In this document: piece after piece, positions 1 to 12,110 of the stretch | How the letters are laid out: each line of letters begins with the position of its first letter | Position numbering within the stretch: the stretch's first letter is position 1 | From: Haematobia irritans | Lineage: Eukaryota; Arthropoda; Insecta; Diptera; Muscidae | DNA length: 64,000 bases | Direction: 5' to 3' | Assembly: GCF_050003625.1 (NCBI RefSeq) | Contig: NC_134399.1 | Span: 155,180,473-155,244,472 of the forward strand | Position numbers and translations under genes: made by a program | The notes under the pieces: generated by a model | The model's input: the letters and a program-made list of their open reading frames with translations, nothing else | The model's database searches: none | Told to the model about the DNA's origin: nothing

Positions 1-904
1 TCATTTTATTTTGTTTAAAATTATTCTTTTTGTACCATTTGTTCTTATTTCGAACTCGAATATTGTTAGAAAATCCTGCTCTGTGCGGCTGCATTCTATG
101 ATGAGAGTTTTGGAAACGTTGAGGTCTAAGTTGAAATTTATTATTTTCGTACATTTCAATGAACTCATCCTCATCGGCATATTTGTTATCAACATCATCA
201 TCATCATCATCATCATCATCGTTATCAATATCTTTATTCTTTATCTTGTCTAAATACTTCTTGTTGTTACTATCTTCTTCCTCATCATCGCCATCATCAT
301 AATCACCATTCTCATGGCTATTTTTAATATTATTTTGTTCAAACTCACGCCTTTGCGGTGGAGGTGATGGAGGCTGTGGAGGTGGTGGAGGCGGTGGAGG
401 TGGAGGAGGTTCAATTGGTGGTGGCGGTGGTAGTGGAGGTGGTGGAGGTGGTGGAGGTGGTGGAGGTGGTGGAGGCGGTTCAATTTGCACGGTAGTTGTC
501 GTAGTAGTTGTTGGAGGACATGTTGTTACCGTTGGTATACCCTTCTGAGCTAATTTGTTAATTAAAGCTCCGCCAAGATTTGCTAATTGTCCCACAAGAT
601 TGGGAAATTGTCCACCAAGATCGGGCATTGTAACATTGGGTATTTGTGCACCAATGTCAGGCAGTTGTCTTCCCTGAATTTGAACCGAAGGATTCTCAAC
701 ACTTGCTCTATCAATTGGAGAATAGTAGAGTTTGTATCCATTGCCAGTGTAGCCTTGACCATATCCACCATCTAGGAATTCAAAATGATTTTTTTTTTTT
801 GCATATTCTTATTGAAATTATTTCCAGTAGGTTTTTATGAAATACTTACGAGTTCCCCGCAAATATAATGCAATAAAAACCCCACAGATAAGGTTCAAAT
901 GCAT
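1..904 (-). CDS. Secreted proline-rich protein, copy A (3' end cut by window edge)
   Basis: Two-exon gene, read on the minus strand. Exon 1 (904-850) gives a hydrophobic leader starting MHLNLICGVFIALYLRG; the donor GTAAGT is at 849-844. The acceptor TAG lies just before exon 2, which starts at 771. Joining is phase 1 (C|AT gives His), the same phase as in copies D and E. Exon 2 stays open to position 1, about 257 codons. In order it holds GYKLYYSP, QGRQL, a Gly/Pro/Leu stretch, CPPTTTTTT, a long poly-Pro tract with EPP interruptions, then an Asp/Glu-rich block with a run of eight Asp. The basic block and C-terminus lie outside the window. Poly-Pro length will vary because it is encoded by GGN-type microsatellite DNA. 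Function is not recognised; an extracellular low-complexity structural or mucin-like protein is an inference. It is more diverged from D and E than they are from each other. Confidence 0.75.
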
Positions 905-1019
905 GTTCAGAATTTTTTTCTTATCCTAAATTTAGTTGGTTTTTCTGTTTTTGGTTGGGTATTTTGTTAGTTTGGAAAGTTCAAGTAAGACTATTCATTC
1001 TCCGACATCGTCTTTTATC

Positions 1020-1026
1020 TTTTATA
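1020..1026 (-). promoter_or_regulatory. TATA box of copy A
   Basis: TATAAAAG on the minus strand, 116 nt upstream of the copy A ATG. Copies B, D and E have the same octamer at 108-118 nt. Between TATA and ATG (974-994) is a block ATAGTCTTNNNTGAACTTTCC that is also conserved in the other copies and sits about where transcription should start. Confidence 0.65.
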
Positions 1027-1088
1027 CAGGTCAATATCGTTTCAGTCTCATGTTGTTTCTCTATTGTTTTATAACATGAATTTGGGCC

Positions 1089-1116
1089 AAATTAGAATAT
1101 TTTGCAAATTTGCCAA
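1089..1116 (-). promoter_or_regulatory. Conserved upstream motif of the gene family (copy A)
   Basis: A block of about 27 bp containing the palindrome GCAAATTTGC and AATATTCTAATTT, 63 nt upstream of the TATA box. The same block is found upstream of B, D and E, while the flanking DNA has diverged. This makes it the best candidate for a shared activator site. The binding factor is unknown. Confidence 0.5.
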
Positions 1117-1640
1117 AACAAAATCGAATGAAATGTTTGACTTTCTTAAATAGACATGCTTCACACCTGTATATTCCCATGTTTGGTGATTTAATTAGAA
1201 AACATAGAAAATTTTCAATGATTGACGCCTGTCTTAAATTCTGTAATAATTTGGTTGACTAAAATATTAGTTTACACTATGCAACCAAAAATTTTTTTTT
1301 TTAAATACAGAAATTGGGGTTTGCTTAATATTTTCAGCAAACCAGTGCCTCTCACGCAAAGGTAACTTTCACTTCCAAAAAAAAATTTTTAATAAAAAAA
1401 ACCATAAGCTTGACACCATTTTGCTAAAATGCCTCAATTTTATAACAATTGAAAAAGAACAAATTTCAACTTCTATTGAGCATTTAAGTTCTCCGATTTG
1501 CTTGAAATTTCCAGGTAGGTTAGGAGGTTTGACAACTTGCAGTCTACTTTATTTTTCGAAACTTTGTGGGAAGAGACAACTCCCCCGTTGTCCTTCCACG
1601 AGTAAAGTAAATAAACTGAACTTGTGCGGTTTACTTAAAA
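1117..1640. other. Unclassified AT-rich spacer
   Basis: Upstream flank of copy A with T-runs and no supportable gene. The open frame at 1421-1693 has no coding character and runs into a mini-me-type fragment. Confidence 0.4.
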
Positions 1641-1648
1641 TTTACAGA

Positions 1649-1880
1649 AGACCATGCAAAACTTGGTCCATATCCGTCCATAATTATATGTAGCCTCATA
1701 TAAACCGATCCCCAGATTTGAACTCCCGAGCCTCTTGGAAGAGCAAATTTCTTGCGATCCGGTTAATATTTGGTACGTGGTGTTAGTATATGGTCTCTAA
1801 CAACCATGCAAAAATTGGTCCATATCGGCCTATAGTTATATATAGCCGATCGCCAATCACACATAAATTGGTCCATATCG
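1649..1880 (+). repeat. Mini-me core fragment (about 1.5 units)
   Basis: Carries the phrases typical of mini-me subfamily I cores elsewhere in the window: CATGCAAAANTTGGTCC, AACCGATCCCCAGATTTG and GCCTCTTGGAAGAGC. It runs straight into the 29-bp satellite. The head and tail of the element are missing here. Confidence 0.6.
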
Positions 1881-4800
1881 CAAAAAATTATCTAACAAAT
1901 TTTATTTCTATAAAAAATTTTTGTCAAAATTTTATTACTATAGAAAATTTTGTCAAAATTTTATTTCTATAGAAAATTTTGTCAATATTTTATTTCTATA
2001 GAAAATTTTGTCAAAATTTATTTCTATACTTAATTTTGTCAAAAGCTTTATTTCAATAGAAAATTGAGCCCAAATTTTCTATTTCTATAGAAAATTCTGT
2101 CAAAATTTTATTTCTGTAGAAAATTCTGTCACAATTTTATTTCTATAGCAAATTCTGACAAAATTTTATTTCTATAGAAAATTTAGTAAAAATTTTTATT
2201 TCTATAGAAAATTTTATTTCTATAGAAAATTTTGCCAAAATTTGTATTTCTATAGAAATTGTTGTCAAAATTTTATTTCTACAGAAAATTTTGTCAAAAT
2301 TTTATTTCTATAGAAAATGTTGTCAAAATTTTAATTCTATAGAATTTTTTTTTCAAAATTTTTATTTCTACAGAAAATTTTGTCAAAATTTTAAAAACAT
2401 TATTTCTATAGAAAATGTTGTCAAAATTTTATTTCTATAGAAAATTCTGTTGAAATTTTTATTTCTACAGAAATTTTTGTCAAAATTTTATTTCTAGAGA
2501 AAATTTTGTCAAAATTTTATTTCTATAGAAAATTTTGTCTAAATTTTATTCCTATAGAAAATTTTGTCCCAATTTTATTTCTATAGAAAATTTTGTCCAA
2601 ATTTTATTTCTACAGAAAATTTTGTAAAAATTTTATTTCTATAGAAAATTTTGTCAAAATTTTATTTCTACAGAAAATTTGTCAACATTTTATTTCTATA
2701 TTTAATTTTGTCAACATTTTATTTCTATAGAAAATTCTGTCAAAATTTAACTTCTATAGAAAATTTTGCCAAAATTTTTATTTCTACAGAAAATTTTGTC
2801 AACATTTTATTTCTATAGAAAATTCTGTCAACATTTTATTTCTATAGAAAATTTTGTGAAAATTTTATTTTTGTAGAAAATTTTGTCAAAATTTCATTTC
2901 TATAGAAAATTTTGTTAAAATTTTACTTCTATAGGAAATTTTGTCAAAATGTTACTTCTATAGAAAATGTTGTCAAAATCTTATTTCCATAGAAAATTTT
3001 GTCAAAATTTTATTTCTATAGAAATTTTTTATTTCTATAGAAAATTTTGTCAACATTTTATTTCTATAGAAAATTCTGTCAAAATTTTATTTCTATAGAA
3101 AATTCTGTCAATATTTCATTTCTATAGAAAATTTTGTCAAAATTTTATTTCTGTAGAAAATTCTGTCACAATTTTATTTCTATAGAAAATTCTGACAAAA
3201 TTTTATTTCTATAGAAAATTTAGTAAACATTTTTATTTCTTTAGAAAATTTTATTTCTATAGAAAATTTTGCCAAAATTTGTATTTCTATAGAAATTGTT
3301 GTCAAAATTTTATTTCTACAGAAAATTTTATTTCTATTTATTTGTATAGAAAATTTTGTCAAAATTTTACTTCTATAGAAAATTTTGTCAAAATTTTATT
3401 TCTATAGAAAATTTTGTCAAGATTTATTTTCTATAGAAAATTTCGTCAAAGTTTTATTTTTATAGAACATTTTTTCAAAGTTTTATATGTATAGAAAATT
3501 ATGTCAAAATTTTATTTCTATAGAAAATTTTGTGAAAATTTTATTTTTATAGCAAATTTTGTCAAAATTTCATTTCTATAGAAAATTTTGTCAAAATTTT
3601 ACTTCTATAGAAAATTTTGTCAAAATTTTATTTCTACAGAAAATTTGTCAACATTTTATTTCTATATTTAATTTTGTCAACATTTTATTTCTATAGAAAA
3701 TTCTGTCAAAATTTAACTTCTATAGAAAATTTTGCCAAAATTTTTATTTCTACAGAAAATTTTGTCAACATTTTATTCCTATAGAAAATTCTGTCAAAAT
3801 TTTATTTCTATAGAAAATTTTGTGAAAATTTTATTTTTATAGAAAATTTTGTCAAAATTTCATTTCTATAGAAAATTTTACTTCTATAGAAAATTTTGTC
3901 AAAATGTTACTTCTATAGAAAATGTTGTCAAAATTTTATTTCTATAGAAAATTTTGTCAAAATTTTACTTCTATAGAAAATTTTGTCAATATTTCTATTT
4001 CTATAGAAAATTATCGGCCTATAGTTATATATAGCCGATCGCCAATCACACATAAATTGGTCCATATCGCAAAAAATTATCTAACAAATTTTATTTCTAT
4101 AAAAAATTTTTGTCAAAATTTTATTACTATAGAAAATTTTGTTATTTTTATAGAACATTTTTTCAAAGTTTTATATGTATAGAAAATTATGTCAAAATTT
4201 TATTTCTATAGAAAATTTTGTGAAAATGTTATTTTTATAGCAAATTTTGTCAAAATTTCATTTCTATAGAAAATTTTGTCAAAATTTTACTTCTATAGAA
4301 AATTTTGTCAAAATTTTATTTCTACAGAAAATTTGTCAACATTCTATTTCTATATTTAATTTTGTCAACATTTTATTTCTATAGAAAATTCTGTCAAAAT
4401 TTAACTTCTATAGAAAATTTTGCCAAAATTTTTATTTCTACAGAAAATTTTGTCAACATTTTATTCCTATAGAAAATTCTGTCAAAATTTTATTTCTATA
4501 GAAAATTTTGTGAAAATTTTATTTTTATAGAAAATTTTGTCAAAATTTCATTTCTATAGAAAATTTTACTTCTATAGAAAATTTTGTCAAAATGTTACTT
4601 CTATAGAAAATTTTGTCAACATTTTATTTCTATAGAAAATTTTGTCAAAATTTCTATTTCTATAGAAAATTTTGTCAAAATTTCTATTTCTATAGAAAAT
4701 TTTGTCAAAATTTTTATTTCTATCGAAAATTTTGTCAAAATTTTATTTCTATAGAAAATTTTGTCAAAAATTTATTTCTATAGAAAATTTTGTCAAAATT

Positions 4801-5005
4801 TTATTTCTATAGAAAATTGTGTCAAGATTTATTTTCTATAGAAAATTTCGTCAAAGTTTTATTTTTATAGAACATTTTTTCAAAGTTTTATATCTATAGA
4901 AAATTATGTCAAAATTTTATTTTATAGAAAATTTTGTCATATTTTTAGTTCTATAGAAAATCTTGTTAAAATTTTATTTCTATAGAAAACTTTGTCCAAT
5001 TTTTA
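1881..5005 (+). repeat. 29-bp AT-rich satellite array
   Basis: About 100 degenerate tandem copies of a 29-bp unit that contains the palindrome TTTCTATAGAAA and the segment TTTTGTCAAAA. Units differ by point changes (ACAG for ATAG, CTGTC for TTGTC) and by loss of whole segments. Longer duplications are visible inside: 1826-1960 recurs at 4012-4141, and 3460-3760 recurs at about 4150-4450. Short open frames here are by-products of the repeat. The array directly abuts a mini-me element at its right end. Confidence 0.9.
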
Positions 5006-5139
5006 TACCCTTCACCACTACTGTGGTACAGGGTATAATAAGTTTGTGCATTTATATGTAACGCCAAGAAGGAAAAGACAGAAGCCCATCGTTTAGTATA
5101 CCGATCGTCTTAGAATTAAATTCTGAGTCGATTTAGCTA

Positions 5140-5170
<31 letters not shown>

Positions 5171-6848
5171 TGATGTATTTTTGTGTGCAAAGTCTAGCTC
5201 GCAGTTTAAGTCCGATCGTCCTCAAATTTGGCATAGGGTCTTTTTTCGGCTCAAAGACGATCCCTATTGATTTTGGACAAAATCGGTTCATAATTAGCGT
5301 GTTTATCAACCTATCTTGTTCAAATTCCGTACATACGAACTTTTTATGAGTCTCGAAAAACTTGCAAAATATCAGCTAAATCGGTTCAAATTTAGAAATA
5401 GCTCCCAAATATATTTTTCGCCCGATTTAGACTCATATGACCGTAGAGGCCTAATTTTAACACCGATTCACGTAAAATTCTGCACAGAGCGTCATATTGA
5501 TATTCTACCAATTCGTGCTGATTTTGGTTGAAATCGGTTCAGATTTAGATATAGCTCCCATAGATATCTTTCGCCCGATTTAGACTCATATGACCGTAGA
5601 GGCCAAAGTTTTACTCCGATTTATGTGAGACTTGCATAGGGAGTAGAATTAATATTATAGCTATCTATGCTAAATTTTGTTAAAATCGGTTCAGATTTAG
5701 ATATAGCTCCCATATATATCTTTCGCCCGATTTAGATTCATAAAATAACCGGAGACCAAATTTTCATTTCGATTTACCTGAAAATTTTCCTGGAGAGATT
5801 TTAGCTTAGTGTACCAAATTTAGTTCAAATTGTTATAGATTTGCATAAAGCCTGAGTTGGGGAAATATGGTAGAAAATTTCTTATTTTATATCCATTTCA
5901 ACGGAATTTTACTGTAATAGATTTTATTTTATATATGTAGAAAAAAGACTTAACATTCTATTTAACTGTGTCGAATTTTATCAGAATCGGTTCAGATTTA
6001 TATAAAGCGACATTTCCTATTTAAGCAAAATTGGCATCAAATTGGGGACATCACTTTCTACAGAAGATTCAGATAAGGTTCCGGGTGCCAAATATTGCCA
6101 CAAACCCGACAATTGAAATTTATCCGATATACTTGTGAACTCACCACTAAGGAGCTAAGGAGCAAAAAATTCCTCAAATTGTCTTATACCTCTAATAAAT
6201 CCCAGCAAAAAAATGTGGAAGTTCTTCTAAAGGCACAACTTTAAAAGCAGTTCCAAAAATGTCCTCCCAAAGAAGTTCTTTATTTTAACCACACAGGAAG
6301 TAAAAACCATAAATAATTATAAAAATTATTTATTTGGAAAAATATCACAAAAAATTTTTAATTCACATCCAAAACACTGAATTCATATCACACCCTAAAA
6401 AGTGATTCAAATTCAGCGCAACGGCTGTTGAAATGGTGGAAATCCGTTCTTTGATAAGCCCATGTTAAATTCATCGCTTCTGCGCCAATTTTGTACTACT
6501 TACGGATCCAAAAAGAACATTGTCACCACTTTTTTGGCGACGGTTTTTTTGGTGGGATATGTTTCGTCGAATAAATCATAAATTCACATAAAATGGCTTC
6601 AACTTTATATTTCCCTTTTTTATTATTACTTAATTGTGTTTCGTTCGCCGATTTAAATTCAAAGTCTAGTGATTTTGTAGAAGTTCAAAAATGTTTCTCC
6701 AAATCGTTTCTGTTTTAAATATTTGAATATGGGAATATAAACTTTTATATAGCTCCCAACAAATTTGAAGGTGTTAAGAGGGTATCACAAATGTATACAC
6801 ATAATGGTAGTCGGCCCCGTCCGACTTTAGACTTTCCTTACTTGTTTT
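5006..6848 (+). mobile_element. Mini-me/DINE-1-like element, subfamily II
   Basis: Starts with TATACCCTTCACCAC and an imperfect inverted copy GTGGTACAGGGTATA. A GTCTGTCTGTCTGTC microsatellite follows at about 5140-5165. Then come several units built around AAATCGGTTCAGATTTAG, ATAGCTCCCATA and TCGCCCGATTTAGA. It ends with GTCGGCCCCGTCCGAC and TTTCCTTACTTGTTT. This head, (GTCY)n and tail layout matches my recollection of the mini-me elements of Diptera (synonymous with DINE-1/INE-1). There is no coding capacity; movement would depend on an autonomous Helentron-type partner. Confidence 0.65.
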
Positions 6849-7165
6849 TTCTATCTTTATAAAATAAGTCCCCGAAATATTGGGATATTCCTCATTTAGA
6901 TTTTTGAGGATTAATTTCCTTTTGTTGGAGAATAATTTCACATATAATTTTGAGGAATAATTTCATAATAAAATGAATCCTTAATTTTGATAAGCTATTT
7001 CACTGGCGGTTTTGAAGATGTATATTCCACAATCAAATAATTTGGGAATCATGTGCTCCAAATTTGGGAATCATTTGTGATTTTGGGAATGTTTTTTCGT
7101 GATGGCGTAATGTTTGTTGACTTCTCTGCCATTCTCGGTATAATGATGATATTATTTAAAATAAA
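6849..7165. other. Unclassified spacer
   Basis: Spacer between two mini-me elements in opposite orientation. Several phrases around TTTGGGAATCAT or TTTTGAGGA recur within it, suggesting a decayed short repeat. No gene seen. Confidence 0.35.
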
Positions 7166-7618
7166 AAGAAGTAAGGAAAGTCGAAAGTCGGGCGGGGCCG
7201 ACTATATTATATCCTGCACCACTTTGTAGATCTAAATTTTCGATACCATATCACATACGTCAAATGTGTTGGGGGCTATATATAAAGGTTTGTCCCAAAT
7301 ACATACATTTAAATATTACTCGATCTGGAGAGAATTTGATAGACTTCTACAAAATCTATAGACTCAAAATTTAAGTCGGCTAATGCACTAGGGTGGAACA
7401 CAATGTTAGTAAAAAAATATGGGAAACATTTAAATCTGAAGCAATTTTAAGGAAACTTCGCAAAAGTTTATTTATGATTTATCGCTCTATATATATGTAT
7501 TATAAGTTTAGGACAATTAGAGTAATTTTTACAACTTTTCGACTAAGCAGGGGCGATTTTTTTTACAAGGAAAGTGTTGGTATTTTGACCATTTTTGTCG
7601 AAGTCAGAAAAACATATA

Positions 7619-8545
7619 AAGGGTGATTTGTTAAGAGCTTGATAACTTTTTTTTAAAAAAAACGCATAAAATTTGCAAAATCTCATCGGTTCTTTATTTG
7701 AAACGTTAGATTGGTCCATGACATTTACTTTTTGAAGATAATTTCATTTAAATGTTGACCGCGGCTGCGTCTTAGGTGGTCCATTCGGAAAGTCCAATTT
7801 TGGGCAACTTTTTCGAGCATTTCGGCCGGAATAGCCCGAATTTCTTCGGAAATGTTGTCTTCCAAAGCTGGAATAGTTGCTGGCTTATTTCTGTAGACTT
7901 TAGACTTGACGTAGCCCCACAAAAAATAGTCTAAAGGCGTCAAATCGCATGATCTTGGTGGCCAACTTACCGGTCCATTTCTTGAGATGAATTGTTCTCC
8001 GAAGTTTTCCCTCAAAATGGCCATAGAATCGCGAGCTGTGTGGCATGTAGCGCCATCTTGTTGAAACCACATGTCAACCAAGTTCAGTTCTTCCATTTTT
8101 GGCAACAAAAAGTTTGTTAGCATCGAACGATAGCGATCGCCATTCACCGTAACGTTGCGTCCAACAGCATCTTTGAAAAAATACGGTCCATGATTCCACC
8201 AGCGTACAAACCACACCAAACAGGCATTTTTCGGGATGCATGGGCAGTTCTTGAACGGCTTCTGGTTGCTCTTCACTCCAAATGCGGCAATTTTGCTATT
8301 TACGTAGCCATTCAACCAGAAATGAGCCTCATCGCTGAACAAAATTTGTCGATAAAAAGCGGATTTTCTGCCACTGATTTTGGTAATAAAATCAATGATT
8401 TGCAAGCGTTGCTCGTTAGTAAGTCTATTCATGATGAAATGGCAAAGCATACTGAGCATCTTTCTCTTTGACACCATGTCTGAAATCCCACGTGATCTGT
8501 CAAATACTAATGCATGAAAATCCCAACCTCAAAAGAATCACCCTT
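7619..8545 (-). mobile_element. rosa-like (DD41D) mariner element, internally deleted
   Basis: A 927-bp element with inverted ends starting AAGGGTGATT on both sides and TA target duplications (7617-7618 and 8546-8547). The same mini-me site is seen unoccupied at about 46515, which supports the boundaries. It carries the transposase remnant at 7725-8477. It is short for a mariner-type element because the part coding the DNA-binding domain is gone. Confidence 0.8.
7725..8477 (-). pseudogene. DD41D mariner-type transposase, N-terminally deleted and frameshifted
   Basis: A 250-residue frame. The catalytic core shows DEAHFW (first Asp, about residue 50), WFQQDGATCHTAR (second Asp) and CDLTPLDYFLWGYVK (third Asp). 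I count 41 residues between the second and third Asp, the spacing of the rosa lineage from Ceratitis. After residue 20 (MNRLTNEQRL) the frame jumps almost at once to the catalytic domain, so the helix-turn-helix region is missing. Residues of about 58-95 make family sense only in another frame, meaning two nearby indels that cancel out. It would have cut and pasted DNA at TA sites; this copy cannot be active. Confidence 0.8.
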
Positions 8546-9152
8546 TATATGGGAGCTATATCCAAATATGAACCGATTTCAACCAAATTTGGCACGCATG
8601 GCTACAATGCTAATTCTACTCCCTGTGCAAAATATCAACTAAATCGGAGTTAAATATTGGCCTCTGTGGTCATATGAGTGTAAATCGGGCGAAAGCTATA
8701 TATGGGAGATATATTTAAATCTGAACCGATTTCAACCAAATTTGGCACGCATTGCTACAATGCTAGTTCTACTGCCTGTGCAAAATTTCAACTAAATCGG
8801 AGCAAAAAATTGGCCTCTGTAGTCATATGAGTGTAAATCGGGCGAAAGCTATATATGGGAGCTATATCTAAATCTGAACCGATTTCAACAAATTTGGCAC
8901 GCATAGGTACAATGCTAATTCTACTCTCTGTGCAAAATTTCAATTAAATCGGAGCAACAAATTGGCCTCTGTGGTCATATGAGTGTAAATCGGGGCGAAA
9001 GCTATATATGGGAGCTATATCTAACTCTGAACCGATTTCAAGCAAATTTGGCACGCATAGCTACAATGATAATTCTACTCCCTGCGCAAATTTTCAATTA
9101 AATAGGAGTAAAAGATTGGCCACTGTGGTCATATGAGTGTAAATCGGGTGAA

Positions 9153-9354
<202 letters not shown>

Positions 9355-9782
9355 GGGAGCTATATCTAAATCTGAACCGATTTCAATAAAATTTGGCACA
9401 CTTGACTATAGTACTAATTGTTCTTCTTGTGCAAAATTTTTAAGCAAATTAGGGAACAATTCTGGCTTCTGGGGCCATATAAGTCATATCGGGCGAAATA
9501 TATATATGGGAGCTATATCTAAATCTGAACCGAGTGTTCTATTCTGAGCCAAAACACATATTTGTGCCAAATTTGAAGTCGATTGGACTAAAACTGCGAC
9601 CTAGACTTTGAGTACAAAAATGTGTTCACGGACAGACGGACATGGCTATATCGACTCAGGAGCCCACCCTGGGCATTTTTGCCAAAGACACCATGTGTTT
9701 ATCTCGTCTCCTTCTGGGTGTTGCAAACATATGCACTAACTTATAAATACCCTGTTCCACAGTGTGGCGCAGGGTATAATGA

Positions 9783-9962
9783 TGAGCCCGCCAATTATGA
9801 TGAAAACCAAAATTTACTTATTGATCTTCGTTTCTAGATCGAATAGTACACCCAAACAAACTATATTTCATATTGCTTCATATTTAAATGTATAATTCGC
9901 TTTTCAGAAATTTTCCCTCATTTGTAATAAACCACAAAATTCAACAGTAATATGCCTGTAAT
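9783..9962. other. Spacer 3' of copy B
   Basis: Downstream flank of copy B up to the left breakpoint of the tandem duplication. No gene. Copy B's AATAAA signals (minus strand) lie just inside the duplicated unit at 9963-9980. Confidence 0.5.
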
Positions 9963-10017
9963 TTTTATTTATTTATTTTTGAGCGAACATTAATGTATTT
10001 TAAGCTTTAAATAGGCG

Positions 10018-11536
10018 TCAAGATTTGTCTTCAATGCTTGGGCTAATACTTTGCGGTTGGTCCAAATTTCTTAAAAAAACCACTGGTTGAGAATTTGCAA
10101 TATGCCCAAAGCATTTTGAGCCAAGTATTGAGCAGGAATTTGATTTTGAACATGAGTTGGATATTGAATTTGTGGGTTGCAACTGGAAAGAAAGTGGAAC
10201 TGGCATTTGTGGATTAACTTGTAAAGGTGCCTGTGCTGGAATTTGGTATTGGAAACTGGCGGGGATATTGATGTGGAATTAAACCAGAGGGATGTATTTG
10301 AATTTGGGGTCCGGATTGAGTTAAAGGTTGAATTGGATTTATTTGGTATGGGACGGCGGACGATTGGATGGCAGATGGCATTACATATTGAATGGGAGAT
10401 CCTGGATTAACTTGAACGAGGGATTGCCCCGAAGAACCCGGATGAAGTTGGATCTGTGCACCGGGTTGTACAAGGGTCTGAGTAATAGGTTGTATCTTCA
10501 TTGGAGTTTGATTTTCGGTTTCATTTTCAGTATCATCTTCCTCTTCACTGTCTTCATCTGCATCATTATCATCATCATCATCATCTTCACTCTCCTTATG
10601 TTCTTCAGCTGCCAGTGCTGAAGTTTGATTTTGCGCTGGATTTTCGGTCTGATTTTCATTTAAAATAGATGTGAATTTTCTACAATACTTTGTTTTTAAT
10701 ACCAGGCTTTACCCTACGACGACGATATCCACGATAACGACGGACTATTATGCGAGGTGGTACAATTTTCTTAATTTTCCTCCTGCTGCTCTTGCGTCTC
10801 TTACTAGACTCTTGCGAATTTTATAGCGTCGTCTCGTTGTCTTTCTCCTACGTTTATTTGTCTTTTTCGTCGGGATTGATATTTTTTCCTCTTCAACTTT
10901 CTACTCGATTCTTTATCCTGTGCTATGGTATTAGAACGTCCAATGCTAAGTCCATTCTCCAGATCATGATATGAAGATTGATTAAGAAGATCTCTACCTT
11001 GTATTTGATCGGTTTGGGGAAAAAGAGTAACCTCATTATCATCATCTTCGTCTATGTCTTCATTCTCCTCATTACCACTATTTGGGTTAATGCGGGTATA
11101 AGTATTATCATCTCTTGCTGGTGGTGGTACTGGTGGTGGTGGTACTGGTGGCGGTGGTGGAGGCGGTGGTGGTGGAAAGGGGGGTGGAGGGGGAGGTGGC
11201 GGTGGCGGTGGCGGTGGCGGTGAAGGAGGTGTAGTTGTTGTCGTTGTGGTTGTTGGAGGGGGACATGGTGCTGGTGTCGTTGTTGCTACAGCACCTTTGT
11301 GGCCAAATTTGTTAAATAAAGAATCTAATTGTCGAGCTTGAATTTCCTCGCCTTTGCTTTCGCCTGGAACCCTATACAGTTGATATCCATTAATGGAATT
11401 CTGTGGCTCTTTTTGGCCATCTAAAAACAGTCCCAAATTTAATATGAAGGCATGCGAATTACTTGAGTATCGATTACTTACACGAAGTCCGAAGAAGCAA
11501 TGCAGTCAGAACCAAGACAACAAGGCTCAATCGCAT
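10018..11536 (-). pseudogene. Secreted proline-rich protein, copy B (frameshifted copy of D)
   Basis: Exon 1 (11536-11482) and exon 2 (11420-10018) match copy D base for base apart from single-base indels. Against D, B lacks one base in each of five places (near 10104, 10675, 10693, 10807 and 10858) and has one extra base in two (near 10178 and 10250). The frame therefore breaks in the basic block, after RRKR, and again near the C-terminus. Signal peptide, Thr/Pro tract and first acidic block are intact. Either this is a young pseudogene or the indels are uncorrected consensus errors; their clustering and the absence of substitutions favour error. Confidence 0.75.
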
Positions 11537-11653
11537 ATTTTTAATCTTTTTTTGTCAAAACTTTTTGCTTATTTAAATCTGATTGCTCATTTAGCTTTTT
11601 TCTATTAGGAAAGTTCAGAAAAGACTATCGATTGTCTGATATAGAATCTAATC

Positions 11654-11660
11654 TTTTATA
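11654..11660 (-). promoter_or_regulatory. TATA box of copy B
   Basis: TATAAAAG, 118 nt upstream of the copy B ATG. The conserved start-site block is at 11608-11628 and the shared upstream motif (here GCCAATTTGC) at 11708-11734. Confidence 0.65.
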
Positions 11661-11739
11661 CAATTCAATATTGTTTCATTGCCATCGTGTTCCCATTGTG
11701 TTGAGCTAAATTAGAATATTTTGCAAATTGGCAAAACCA

Positions 11740-12110
11740 AAACAATAAATGCTAGATTGGGAATTATGCATAAAAGTTTTATGTTCTCTTTTTTGCGATG
11801 CCCTTAAAAATTGCCACATATTTAAATTTTGGAATTGTATGTTAAAGTATGCTATAAATTTGCTAAATTTTATTTGAGATTACCCTATGCAGCAAATGAG
11901 TTCTGTTTGTCAATGATAAACGAGAGAAATTTCACTATTAACTACGTTTTAGCCTACCTTGACCGAAATTCGGCGCATGGTAGTTTTTCACCATAGGTAC
12001 AAACATTATTATAATGCGAATATTCTGTACTCTTGGTGTGAAAAGGTTTCGCACATTTTTTTATGAAAAAGCTTTGTAATTCTCTAGATTTGACTTTTTT
12101 CTAACATCAT
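11740..12110. other. 5' flank of copy B
   Basis: AT-rich non-coding DNA between the copy B promoter and the mini-me element. No gene or RNA recognised. Repeated exactly at about 17330-17700. Confidence 0.4.

Noticed and set aside
250..483. His/Leu-rich frame on the minus strand
   Set aside because: Out-of-frame reading of the poly-Pro tract in exon 2 of copy A.
1881..5005. CRISPR-like array
   Set aside because: The units are directly contiguous degenerate 29-bp satellite with no distinct spacers, and the genome is clearly eukaryotic.
10978..11223. Trp/Arg-rich plus-strand frame
   Set aside because: Antisense shadow of the poly-Pro tract of copy B; the same shadow occurs at 16568-16813.
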